NCBI GenBank assembly: GCA_030272585.1
Contig: BSYQ01000001.1
Location: 4,650,001-4,714,000 of the forward strand
Length of the DNA stretch: 64,000 nt
Direction of reading: 5' to 3'
Source of the DNA: Bryopsis sp. KO-2023
Lineage: Eukaryota > Chlorophyta > Ulvophyceae > Bryopsidales > Bryopsidaceae
Shown here: positions 53,146 to 63,492 of the stretch, in pieces
Layout: every line of letters starts with the position of its first letter
How positions within the stretch are numbered: position 1 is the first letter of the stretch
Program-made: the position numbers and the translations under genes
The notes under the pieces: generated by a model
The model's input: only the letters and a program-made list of their open reading frames with translations
The model's database searches: none
Told to the model about the DNA's origin: nothing

Positions 53146-53339
53146 TGCAAAAATCAACCGTCGCGCTTTGGTGTTTTTCACCACACCATCCCAGATCGCT
53201 CGAACATCAACAAACGAAAATCACCAAAGCGTGTTGCGGAAAACAAACCTTGAAGCGTGGCATCAGGTATATGACATTAAATCACAACATGGAATCGATG
53301 GTTTCGTGTGTCCGCCCCCCCCCTTTTCCACCTCCCGCA
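53146..53339. promoter_or_regulatory. Compact bidirectional promoter, Prp2 / SET protein
   Basis: Just 194 bases separate the divergent start codons at 53145 (minus) and 53340 (plus), so the two genes must share a promoter region. Confidence 0.6.
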
Positions 53340-56300
53340 ATGGAAATCGCTTCAGGATGTCGTTTGTGTGGGGTGAAGCCCACTTCTCTGCGCTTCAACA
53401 GGTGCCGATATCCCACCTCGACTCGTGCATCCGTCAATTTCTCCTCGCAACGTCGGCGGGAGGTTCAGTTGAGGGGTGCTTCTCTAGACCACGCTGACCT
53501 TCAAACATGGTTGCAAGAAGCTAAAGGGATAGACCCACCCTCGACTCTGAAATCTGCACAAGTGGCGGAGGAGTGGGGGTCCAGGATTGGCTATGTAGCA
53601 ACAAGAAGTTTGAGAGGGGGGGAGGTGGGTTGGGTATTATCATGGTTGAGATCGTGCATGTCATTATGATGGGTTTTTTTGGGGGGTTGGGGGCTCTGCA
53701 TGCAAGACTGAAAGACCCCAAACTCCCATGGAAAAAATGAAAAAATGAGCCAGGAAGTCTGATGCTTCTGGAAATACTTCGCTACAGTTTTAAATGATGC
53801 AAATGTGGGGGTTTTGTCTTATTTCTGGAAACGTGTCCCGTTTTTAGACCATCCCCATCATCACCACCTTTTTGTTGTCGTTAGAACTTTGCACATAAGG
53901 CCAATCCGCCAAGGGATGTCCTTCAGAGAAATGTTCGATAGGCTGGCCTCCATGAATTGAACACCAAAATGTGCCAACTTTCCACATTCAAACTCTTTTT
54001 CACCCCTTTTCCTCTCTACTCCTAGGTCGTGTGCGAAATTCCGGGGGATGTGTCGGTGACGATGGTGGATGCATGCGACCATCCATTGATAGGGTATTTG
54101 GCCAGGGATCGGAGTGAGCTCATCGCTCTGACGCTGTGGCTGATGGCTGAGAGGTCGGCAGGTTCAGCTTCCAGCTGGCGTCCGTTTCTTGAGACTCTGC
54201 CAGTAAGGGCTACATTGTGATCCAGGGGTGAGATTTGTTTTTTTTTTTGTTAAATTACCCTCCCTTCCCCTCACCCTGCTTCATTCTTTCTGATTTTGGT
54301 GGTTTGAATAGAAGACTGGCAGTGAGGGTTGGGTAGGTTTTCTTCTGAGTAAATTGCAACATAGCTTCATTTTAGTGGTTGGGGTTCGGAGGGAATATTA
54401 GATACGATGAAGGTGAGTGGGGTGTGGAAAATTTTGAAAGAAATGAAACTGTTGAAAGCTGGCATTTTAGGATCGGACTATGACCCCCATTCTGTGGACG
54501 GAATCCGAGCGGAAAAAGCTGCTGTCGGGATCACCTGTCCAAGAGGAGGCTGAAATCCGAATCAACACGCTGAAAAGCGAATGGCAAACCCTGGAAGCTG
54601 AGTTTTCGCAGGATCGAGAAAAATTCCCCCTAGGTGAGACCACCTTGCACTGTTGATTGATTTTAGACGAAAAACAGATCTATTCTCGATTGTGTAATTT
54701 TTTTTCTGTTTCGTTTTTTGGGGGGGGTGGGGGGTGGGGTAAAATTCTACCAGGAATAAGAATTCATGAAGGGAACTCATGACATTTAGGCCATGCTAAC
54801 CAATGTGGGGAGGATGCACTTCATTGGCTTTGAATCGTGGCATAATTGTTTTCCCCCCTCCGTTGCTCGTTCCAGATGCCTTCAATCAAGATTCCTTTTT
54901 CTCGGGTTTCAGCGTCATCATGTCGGCAGCCATCTACTTGCCATCAGCGAAATGCTTTGCTTTGTTGCCCTCGCTGTTCGGCATGAAAAGAACGGGTTTT
55001 GAAAATGGAGCGGCGGTGGACTACGATTTGGAGTCTGGACTGGTGCAGTTGATCGCACAAGAGCCCTTCAGGTGTGGAAATAAAAAGTTTGTGTTTTGGA
55101 GCTGTTAGGGGGAAGGAAAGAAAGTTGGAGGGGTATGAAACAAAGAAGGGGTGCTTATAAAACAAAGAAGGGGTGCTTATAAAAAAAAGTTATTAGTTTA
55201 GCATTGAAACAAGTTTGTGAAGGGACTCGGTTTGAGCAGATCACTCAACACACAATGAAGTTCTGTAGCACTCGAGGTCGAGCCGAGCAACCAGGGTCAA
55301 CACTGAATCTTTCCAGATTTTCCCCAGCATCAAGTCAGAGAGTTATGACGCGTCTTCTTACCAATACGATTTTCACTTTCGTTTGATGTTCTGCAGAGAA
55401 GGTCAGGAAGTGTGTTTGTTCGACGGAAGGCCCAACAGCGAATTGATGTTGAGCACCGGGACCGTGGAAGAAAGGAATCCTTCCGATTTCATCGAAATGG
55501 AGGTTTCGCTCGTGCAGTCTGACCGGCTGTACATGGCGAAACGCGAAATCCTTGAGACCATGGATCTGCAGCCGGTGCAGAAATTCCCCGTGTATGAAAA
55601 CCGAATGCCGATTCAGCTGCTTTCTTATGTTCGGCTGTCGAGAGTGGGGGAAACTGGCCAACTCACACGGGTGTGTGAAATAATTGGATGATCTCCCATG
55701 CAATTATGCATTTTTTTAATGTAATTATTACCAAGCTTGTTGAAAAACTTTATATGCCCTTTTTTTTAAATTCAAATATACTCATAAAGTTAAGAATGCA
55801 CTGTTTTATTGGATTTTGATTTGCATTGTTGCTCTAACAATGGCTGCAATGGTCAGACTTCTCACAGGTTGTTTGGTTCGAGGTTCTTTCATTTTCTTTC
55901 TTGATTTTTTTTCAGCTTCCAAGAGTATAGGAAAAATATATGCCAATAAAATCACCACCACATGTTTTTTCTGCAGGTCAACTTCCAGGAGGATGTGGAA
56001 GTGAGTCAAATGAACGAATACGAAGTGCTGCAGCTGCTGTTGGGGGAATGCCGCACCGGCCTCGCTCGATACGAAACCGCAATAGAGGAAGATATCAAAG
56101 ATTTGCAGTCCCCAGAAATGGAGCCCAAGGCAAGGCTGGCAAGAAACCTGGTGCTGGGTGAAAAGAGAATCCTGCAGGGAACTCTGGACAGCGTGAGGAA
56201 AAAGTTGGCCCCCATTCGAGGGATTCCAACCAAAAGTGGACTGACGGACCCCAACCAGGATATCATCGATGTGTTCACCACCATCGAGGATTTGCCCAAA

Positions 56301-56384
56301 AAGCCGAAGGAGATGTTGGATGGGTTTATGAGTTGGGTGAAGGGGGAAGACGATCCTTCGTGGGGAAAGAAGAACAAGAGATGA
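53340..56384 (+). CDS. SET-domain protein with Rubisco-LSMT-type substrate-binding domain, probably plastid
   Basis: Six exons, 53340-53624, 54026-54202, 54471-54633, 54876-55071, 55397-55670 and 55977-56384, give 1,503 nt and 500 residues. The first ~50 residues are rich in Ser, Thr and Arg with few acids (RYPTSTRASVNFSSQRR), like a plastid transit peptide. The start of the SET domain is visible (GYVATRSLRGGEVVCEIPGD), as is the LSMT-type insert (LTLWLMAERSAG, TPILWTESERKKLLSGSPV). The C-terminal 200 residues match the Rubisco-LSMT substrate-binding domain (LLLGECRTGLARYETAIEED, RLARNLVLGEKRIL). The catalytic signatures look lost: the block normally holding the NHS motif reads LPSLFGMKRTG, and the YG motif reads FDGRPNSEL. 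It may therefore bind but not methylate its target, as in related non-catalytic plant plastid proteins. Confidence 0.85.
55138..55179 (+). repeat. 21-bp tandem duplication in intron 4 of the SET gene
   Basis: Two adjacent copies of aaacaaagaaggggtgctta plus one base. They lie just after the donor side of the intron and affect no coding sequence. Confidence 0.85.
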
Positions 56385-57133
56385 TCTGAATTCTAGTTTG
56401 AGGATTCTTTTTGTGTTTTGTTTTGTTTTCCGCGGGGGGGGGGGGGGTGAATTTTGATATGTGTTTTTGCTGTTTGATCGAGGCGTTTTCTGGAGTTTTT
56501 GAGATGGATTTCTCTTTGTGCTGCAGAAGACATTTCGTTTTAAACATTTTTGACCTGCAGATGTTGCAAAATGGATCCAGCATTGCATCCCATAGTATCT
56601 TTCAAAACCCCAGGTCTGACCTTTTTTGTCATCTCTGGGAGACTGACAACTTTCAAATGTAGGAAGATTAAGGGGAATGCTATGGTCAAGCCGAGAGTTG
56701 GGTGTTTGGATCATGTTGACCAGCAAATTGAGTCTCAATCAAGTTTTTTCACCAAGCCCCTGATTAAGGCCGTATCAATTTTTTTTTATCAAGCCACTGG
56801 TGATGCAAGGAATTTCCACCACCGAATCCAACAGTACATACACCCCAGAGACCACCAAAAAAATAAATTGCACGAGAAATCCATTTTCTTTGCTGAATTC
56901 CACATGAGAATGAATTGGGTCAGAATGAGGAGATGCCTCTGTCGCATCCCCTCACATCCTCGTCCGTCACCTCTCCATAAGGTCCCACTGCCGTTCCAGG
57001 CTCCACTGAAAGTTGTTTTTTGGCTGGTGCTGCGGGGTATTGTGAGGTATTTTTCCCCAGTCTGCAACCCACATCTGCTGAACGGCTGCGAGAAAGCGCA
57101 GACGGCGATCTGCACTCGCTTGTTTTCCCCACC
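56385..57133. other. Intergenic region with a poly-G tract
   Basis: This contains the 3' end of the SET gene, including a run of 14 G at about 56434-56447, and the promoter of the DUF2807-type gene. No extra gene is supported. Confidence 0.45.
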
Positions 57134-58966
57134 ATGGCGTCGACAGCACGCTGGGCGCTCATTTCATGCGCAATTTTATGCGCAATCGCTTTCAGCCATG
57201 CGGAACCAGTGGTGAAGCAATTGGACCCCTTCACGGCGATTCGAACGTGCCTCCCGTTCAATCTCTACATCGTCCCGTCGGAGGACGACTCCTACAGCTT
57301 CTCGATCGACGCGGACAAATCCGTCGAGCAAGCCATATCCCTGGAGGTCGCAGAATCGCTGCTCACCGTCACGACGACCCAAGGATTCAACACGACTGCG
57401 GCGATCAAGGTCTGGGTGAGCCTCCCGAAAGACAAATTGCTGAAGATCGAGAAATCCGCCGCCGCCGATCTGGTGGTCGGGAAAGGGTTCAACGTGGATC
57501 AGCTCGATATCCTGGTGAATGGATTGGGGCAGCTCTCCATCTTCGGGTTGACGGCGAACGATCTCGTTTTGGAGAACACGAAGTGAGGCTGCTAGCAGGA
57601 GTACATCTCGCGATCGATTGCTGTGGCTGTGTGTGGGCTGGTAGTTGTGTGCGAGTCTTTCTTTGTTGCTTCAGATAGGGACTTTCTGTTGATTTTGCTG
57701 TGCAGCATCGCTCATTTCGTTGTGAGGGGAGGAAAGATCAAGCGAGCTCGCGTCTCCGCCGATGACACCAGCACGATGTATCTCAGTGGGGTGGTCAACA
57801 GCATCGAGGTTTCCATGAGCGGTTTATCCAAGCTTTTCGTGGAGAGTCCCTCAGGTGGGTTTTGTTTTTCTCCTTTCATCATTGTTTTCTCGTCTTTTTT
57901 TGTTGATTTTTTTTTTCTGGAGCAATCAGAAAGGAAAAGACTCGGTGTGACTTTTTGTACATGGTTGCAGACAAGCTGCAGATCAGTGGAAGATCGACCA
58001 CCCTTTCTCGTGTTTACTACACAAAGGGCAACTGCCGTGTCCGAGGGGTAAGATGATCATCAGTAGTCCGTGCACTGCACCAATTTCTTTCTGGGGTGGA
58101 CTATCTTTTCTAATTATATATATACATATATATGTATTTTTGGATTTTTTGGATCCACTTTTGGATTGTGGAAAAATGAATGCAGTGATATCTGTTTTGA
58201 CAGGATCTCTCCATTCGCCCACCATGCGTGCGGGACAAGTTCGATTTCCCTGCAGCCAACCCCCTGTACTCTTGTGGCCTGCTTTCTGATGGAGGCGTTT
58301 CTTGTACCTATGGTAAACTTCGTTAATATGAAGACTCAGGGGTTTTCAATGACTTTCCTCCTAACCCCCAAAAGAATTACATGGAAGATAGCACTGGCCA
58401 GACCTTTCCTGCTGAGAGAGTTTCCCCCCTAGACTTCCTTTTTGCTTTCTTTGTTTTTTGAGCATATAGAAAATATAAATCAAGTAAATCCATGTTTATT
58501 TTGGAATAGTGTTTTTTACTCTACACCCAAGACTATTAGCAATAAACTTCATGGTGCGTTTGTGTGGAATATGACGGAAGGCAAATTCTGCTTGCCCTCA
58601 GAAACTACATCGACGACAAGTTTCATTTCCTCCGGCTCGTCCAAAACATCCAGTTTCAGCTTTGGCGGGGGCAGCTCCTTTTCCCAAGCATTCTCGTCCG
58701 GTTCTGCCCAAACCTCCTTCAAACGGAACAAAGGCAGGAGCAGGGTTTTCACGGGGTTCAGCCTCGGTGGAGGTAACTTCGACACTCTCATCACCAGCAG
58801 GGCCTCTGCTTCGACTTCGGGGGGCAGCTCTGTCAGTGTTTCCTCGGGTGCTTCTGTGAAAAGTGGTGGCGGTGGTGGGGGACGAGTGAAAGCCCAAGCG
58901 ATTGCAGTAGTTTCCAACGTGTGCGGTGTGGAAGATGCAGAGCTCAAAATGCTCAAGGATGACTGA
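57134..58966 (+). CDS. Secreted DUF2807 (head-GIN)-type protein with Ser/Gly-rich tail
   Basis: Five exons, 57134-57582, 57706-57854, 57971-58047, 58204-58312 and 58581-58966, give 1,170 nt and 389 residues. Residues 1-23 are a clear signal peptide (MASTARWALISCAILCAIAF). Residues about 30-235 show short alternating strands with the pattern of DUF2807/head-GIN domains: LKIEKSAAADLVV, LDILVNGLGQLSIFGL, MYLSGVVNSIEVSMSGLSKLFVE. These domains form a right-handed beta-solenoid and are mainly known from bacterial cell-surface proteins. A Cys-containing segment follows (NCRVRG, PPCVRDKF, YSCGLLSDGGVSCTYG), then a Ser/Gly/Thr-rich stretch with a poly-Gly run. No anchor is visible, so a soluble wall or extracellular-matrix protein is likely. 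Function is unknown; family assignment is from pattern, not a search. Confidence 0.7.
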
Positions 58967-61335
58967 AAACTACTACTCAAAAGGCCAAGTTTAGTAGGTG
59001 TTTTTCCTCGGGAATTTTGGGAGGGAGGGTGGGAAGGAATTCGAACCCTTTGGCTGTTGTGTTAAGTGGATTGCAACTTGAAAAGACAACTTGATTGCAG
59101 TGTGGAGAAAGGGAAAAGCTATTGTAGCCCAGCTCGTTTTCTTGTAGTAGAGGTACCGTTTCAATTTTGTTTATTTTTCGTTTTTTAATATAATTGTATG
59201 GTGAGGTCAGACATCGTTACTCAGAAGTTTGATAGGCAGTGGGTCGGTAGCAGAAACACCAGAACATGTGTTTCTTGTTCTTTTTTTTTCCAGTATTATG
59301 GATTGGAATATTGTGGACCGATTTTGAGATGGATCCAAGTTCCAAACGATGAGATGGTGAAAAAAAAATATGAGATTGTAATGAGCTGTGCTCTTGTAGT
59401 GCTGTGTTTCCCGTGGGTTCAGAATTCAATTTTGGTATCCATATTATCACATGGTTCAAAATTGTCGTGAAAGACAGGCTGCCCTGGAGAAGAAGATGGA
59501 AAAAATCAAAGAAACCAAAGTGTACACCGTCGACTTATTTTCTAAACTCCTAGTTTTTGACATCAGGCTCAAAAACAACTTACATTTTTTCTGATTCAAG
59601 ATTTTTTGACTAGATACACAATTTCCTGTCCTGTATAGAAGGAAAAGAAACTGGAAAAAATCTGTGGCTTTTTCCCTCCTGAGATTTGGTACAAATTGTA
59701 ATTAGTACTTATTTTTGTCAGTTGCATTATTGTGCTGTAAAAGCTAAACAAAGGAACATCACCTCACAGAAAAGTGGTCTGCTCTCTGGAGGCTTTTCCA
59801 AAGGACAACTCTTTCACTTTGGATGTTTGCAGAGGAGAAGGTGGCCCAGGAGCCCAACACAGTCGCAGTTTTTTAGTTCGCAGTTTCATGGAAAGCAGAG
59901 ATAGCGTTTCGACGTTGTCTTCCTGAGCGATGCTGGTTTTCGGTGTCTGGCAATGGGGCGGCGAGAGGGGTTCAGTTTCTGGCGGACCTCTTGCAGGAAG
60001 GGATGACACGCCACGAAAAAACGATAGCCGTCATCTTCGCGCTGGGCCTCCCGTACACTCCTATTACTTGCTGCGTCGGTGTAGGATCGGTCGGCGGAAC
60101 CCCAGCGGCCCTGTTGATCATCTCGCCGTCCTGCAGATCTTTTTCGACCAGGTCCCCTCCTCTTCGCAGCCGTTGCGAAATTTCTCAGCAGAGCTTTGTT
60201 CGCGGAAGGAGAAAACAAACCGAACCGCAGCATCCCCCGATAGCACCAGGAAAACCGTCCACCCCAGCTCAAAACTTCAAGTTGTTCGAAGGGGCTGCTG
60301 TAAGCGCACTCACAATTAATGCTTGCGCCAGCGAGCGGCGGGAACAAATTTCCTTGAAGGAAATAATACGCCCGAAAGAAAAGGTTTCCACAAACCTTGA
60401 AACGGAAAAAAAAAGAAAACAAAAACAAAACAAAAGGAAACGAAAAAAAACGAAACGAAGTTCGCGAATTATCCCGAGGTGGGTTCGAACCACCACACCA
60501 CAAGGGTGCCCGTCCAAAGGGCCGAGACGTTTGGATGGACCCCGCATTTCGAGTTAACAAGTGCCGCTAAAAAAGGGGGTACATCGCCCCCACAAGGGAG
60601 CCTAAAATCGGGGGTACATCGCCGTCACCTCACCTCACACCCGAGACACCACGCCACGTCACGGATCGCAAAGGAAACGAATCCAAATCCAGCCACCTGC
60701 CGTCGTCGTCGTTGTCGTCATCGTCGCCGCTCGTCTTTTCTATCGGTGCGCACTGCCCACGCGTCATTAGCGGAGGTCAGGACGTGTACGCCCGGACCAA
60801 AAAAGGAGCGGAGTCTTGTTGCGTCGACGTCTGCGCTGTGCGCTCGAACGACGCATACTGAAAAAGCGTTTCGTGGGTCTAGCACGAGCGAAATTTCGCT
60901 TGGAACAGGAAGCGAAGCTTGGAGTGGAAAGCAAACACACGCCAGGAGCGTATTCCCGCCTTACACGGTCTGTCAACAAGTCATGGATCATGAAAAGCGT
61001 TTTGTTTGGTCGGAAAAGAATTTATAGTGCGTAACTGTGCAGCAGATCATTCTAGAGGCTGCAACATCTTCAACATCGGGAAGTCGGCTTTCCATTTTCT
61101 TTAGCAGTGTACACTGCAGTCTCCTGTATTCTCCTATGTTATTTTTCTTTTTATTTCCATGCACAAAGGCTGATTAACAGCTTACCCAGTGAATAAATTT
61201 GTGACAATATCCCTACTAGCAGTCTAGTTTTTTTACTCTTTGTTAGTGCAGCCTATGACTCTCCTTCAATTCGATTCAGTTCTTGCAGAAATATGAATTT
61301 GACCCAAATGTGTGATATAGGCCAGATCAGGCAAT
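58967..61335. other. Intergenic region with unresolved small ORFs and a tRNA-like motif
   Basis: No gene is firmly supported. Between about 59780 and 60560 both strands stay open. A minus-strand frame starting at 60233 begins with a mitochondrial-presequence-like segment (MLRFGLFSPSANKALLRNF), but a more protein-like continuation lies in another frame. At 60478-60500 (minus) a perfect T-arm-like hairpin (ggtggttcgaacccacc) occurs without the rest of a tRNA. The motif gggggtacatcgcc occurs twice, near 60576 and 60611. Confidence 0.35.
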
Positions 61336-63492
61336 ATGGGGAAGAGAAAAGTAAGGAGAGCTTCCACTTATATTTTCAATGAAGCTACCGGCGAGACAGA
61401 GGAAGCACTTGAGCAATATACGCCGCATATTATGGATCCACCTGATATTCCAACATCAGGAGAACATACCGATGCGATCGATCCTTTAGAGGATGGATAT
61501 TCTCGCCAACTGATGGACAAGGAGAGCTGTCCTATTGTCCAGAAATGTGCAGAGGATAAAACAATAACATTCTGTTCCCCACAATGGGAAGAGGGTGTGC
61601 TGTCAACCAAACGCTTTCATTTTACAACTCTTCGATGGAGGGATTCCGGTGGCGAACTTTATTCTTATTGTGATTGTGGAGATGGGGAAGGAATTGTTGG
61701 AGAACGGGCTTATGGACCGAAGTGCCTCCACAAAGATGATGGGCCTTTTGCCCACTGCCCATGCGCCCAAGCGATTATAGAGGCATTATCCCTGACCAGA
61801 AAAACATTTCTGGAGTACCTAAGAAATGGAGCCCAGACTGCCCTTGTTGAGCATTCTTCTGGGGTTCTTTTCAACGAGCTGCGGATCCACGGAAAAAAGC
61901 ATTTGGCTGTGAAACCTGGAAAAGGACAGTGGGGGCTTGTGGTGCACTATGATGCGACATCAGCCAAGGCTCCATTGTGCCTGACATGCAGGAGACACAA
62001 GCATTCTTGCGAACACGTGGGGTGTTTGGAAGTGGAGCCGGAGATTGGGCAATTATCGGATACAGAGTTTGATAACCTACTGAAAAAGTATGTAGACCCG
62101 GGGACGAAAACACGGAGACTACAATGCAAGACCACTCAACAGATTCCAGAAAATATTTGGGAAAATGAGGTATTGGCTTCACGGCTGAGAAATGAAGTAC
62201 CTTTACCAGGACAGGTGGTTGCAAGAATGGAAGAGTGTGGCTGTGAGATGTGCAACTGGGAGGCAAGTTTCGTTTCATGCACTATCTTTGGAGCGACGTC
62301 TTTTGTAACGAGCGAACTTCAATCCCTGAAATGCAAAAATTGTGGTGAAGTTCGGAACGCTGATGGGGGTGATGTTGGGGTTCTGAACTTCAACAATCGA
62401 ATTGCTTTCTGTTGGAGCTTGCTGCAAAAATATTCTGTGGAGATGATGCAAGGTCAAACCTTCCACTCTTTTGTGAAGAATATGCTGGAATGCTACAAAA
62501 TGGCATCGTGTTGCATCGATGACCTACCTTGGACGTTTGAATATCTTCGAGCATCTTTCCAAGATTCCTGGTTTGACTACGTGTCACTGCAGAAAATAAA
62601 TTACAAAGCTGCCTTAAACTGCTGTGCCGCCCCCACTCTGGTTGCGGATGGACTGATGTTAGCCTATAAAGCTCATCGGTGTAATGTGAAGAGCTTTGCA
62701 GGCCCAAGCGATGATGAAGAACCCCGCATGGGATCACAATTCGCGGACAGGGTTATGATAAGAAAAAAGAGCATTCGAGATGCTTTGTTTTCGTTCACTG
62801 GTGGCACACCAAGTGGTCGGTACGGAAACGGAACGGGTCTCTCCAGCGTGGACCATGTTGGATTGATGGAAGCACTGCAAAATGAAAACCTTGGGTTTCT
62901 GAATGTGCTTTGTCGGGAAGCGGTGATGTGCGGTGGCGTCATGTACGCTGTGGATCACTTCAGGCTGATGCTCTTCAATTTATCGACTACCGCGCCTTGT
63001 TGTCGAATTCTGCCCAATGATGTTATCAACGTTATCGAGGGCATCTTAGAGGCGAGATCATTGGTGATCTCCTGCGAGCACGAGAGACAACTGGCTAGTT
63101 GCTCTCCAGATATGCTTGAATTTTTGCAGACCATAAATGCAAGGGGAGAAGTTCCTTCTGAAATATGGGAAATGTTATCCCATATGGTGTCGAGGACCAA
63201 AAGGGCTTTTATCCCATGCACAAGTCGTGCTTGTGACATGGAGGAAGGTCTCTTGGATACTTCCACCGGCTTCCCGGAAGAGGATGATGTTTTCTTTTTG
63301 AAAACAGGACAACTCTTCGGGGATAACCACTGCTTAAAGCGCAGGCTGCATCGCTATAAAGCAGACAATAACAAGGGGGGTGGGTCACAAGATGATTGCG
63401 CGAAGTCCAAATACGTCCCACGACAACTCACCCCAGGTTCGAAAATAATTAATTCAAGAAAATTGTTTGCATTACATACAATCATGTTTTGA
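61336..63492 (+). CDS. Intronless Cys-rich protein, KDZ/HMGXB3-type transposase-like
   Basis: One uninterrupted ORF of 718 codons sits among intron-rich genes. It starts with a basic MGKRKVRR segment and contains several zinc-binding-like clusters: CDCGDGEG and HCPCAQ (112-143), a SWIM-like CxxC..CxH element (CLTCRRHKHSCEH, 215-227), CGCEMC (301-306) and CKNCGE (333-337). The later part has FNNRIAFCWSLL and, near 420-455, a DYVSLQKI..CC..PTLVADG block. This resembles the region around the first catalytic acid in KDZ (Kyakuja-Dileera-Zisupton) transposases and their HMGXB3 relatives. The assignment is by pattern memory. No terminal inverted repeats were found, and the C-terminal catalytic part may continue in exons beyond 63492. 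It may be a domesticated gene, a fragment or an active transposon's protein. Confidence 0.55.
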   Translation: MGKRKVRRASTYIFNEATGETEEALEQYTPHIMDPPDIPTSGEHTDAIDPLEDGYSRQLMDKESCPIVQKCAEDKTITFCSPQWEEGVLSTKRFHFTTLRWRDSGGELYSYCDCGDGEGIVGERAYGPKCLHKDDGPFAHCPCAQAIIEALSLTRKTFLEYLRNGAQTALVEHSSGVLFNELRIHGKKHLAVKPGKGQWGLVVHYDATSAKAPLCLTCRRHKHSCEHVGCLEVEPEIGQLSDTEFDNLLKKYVDPGTKTRRLQCKTTQQIPENIWENEVLASRLRNEVPLPGQVVARMEECGCEMCNWEASFVSCTIFGATSFVTSELQSLKCKNCGEVRNADGGDVGVLNFNNRIAFCWSLLQKYSVEMMQGQTFHSFVKNMLECYKMASCCIDDLPWTFEYLRASFQDSWFDYVSLQKINYKAALNCCAAPTLVADGLMLAYKAHRCNVKSFAGPSDDEEPRMGSQFADRVMIRKKSIRDALFSFTGGTPSGRYGNGTGLSSVDHVGLMEALQNENLGFLNVLCREAVMCGGVMYAVDHFRLMLFNLSTTAPCCRILPNDVINVIEGILEARSLVISCEHERQLASCSPDMLEFLQTINARGEVPSEIWEMLSHMVSRTKRAFIPCTSRACDMEEGLLDTSTGFPEEDDVFFLKTGQLFGDNHCLKRRLHRYKADNNKGGGSQDDCAKSKYVPRQLTPGSKIINSRKLFALHTIMF

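Noticed and set aside
60470-60590. Possible tRNA gene on the minus strand (perfect B-box-like ggttcgaaccc and T-arm hairpin; loop resembling a TGG anticodon)
   Set aside because: No matching 5' acceptor strand or D-arm at the right spacing, so a complete cloverleaf cannot be folded. It may be a tRNA-derived remnant or chance.
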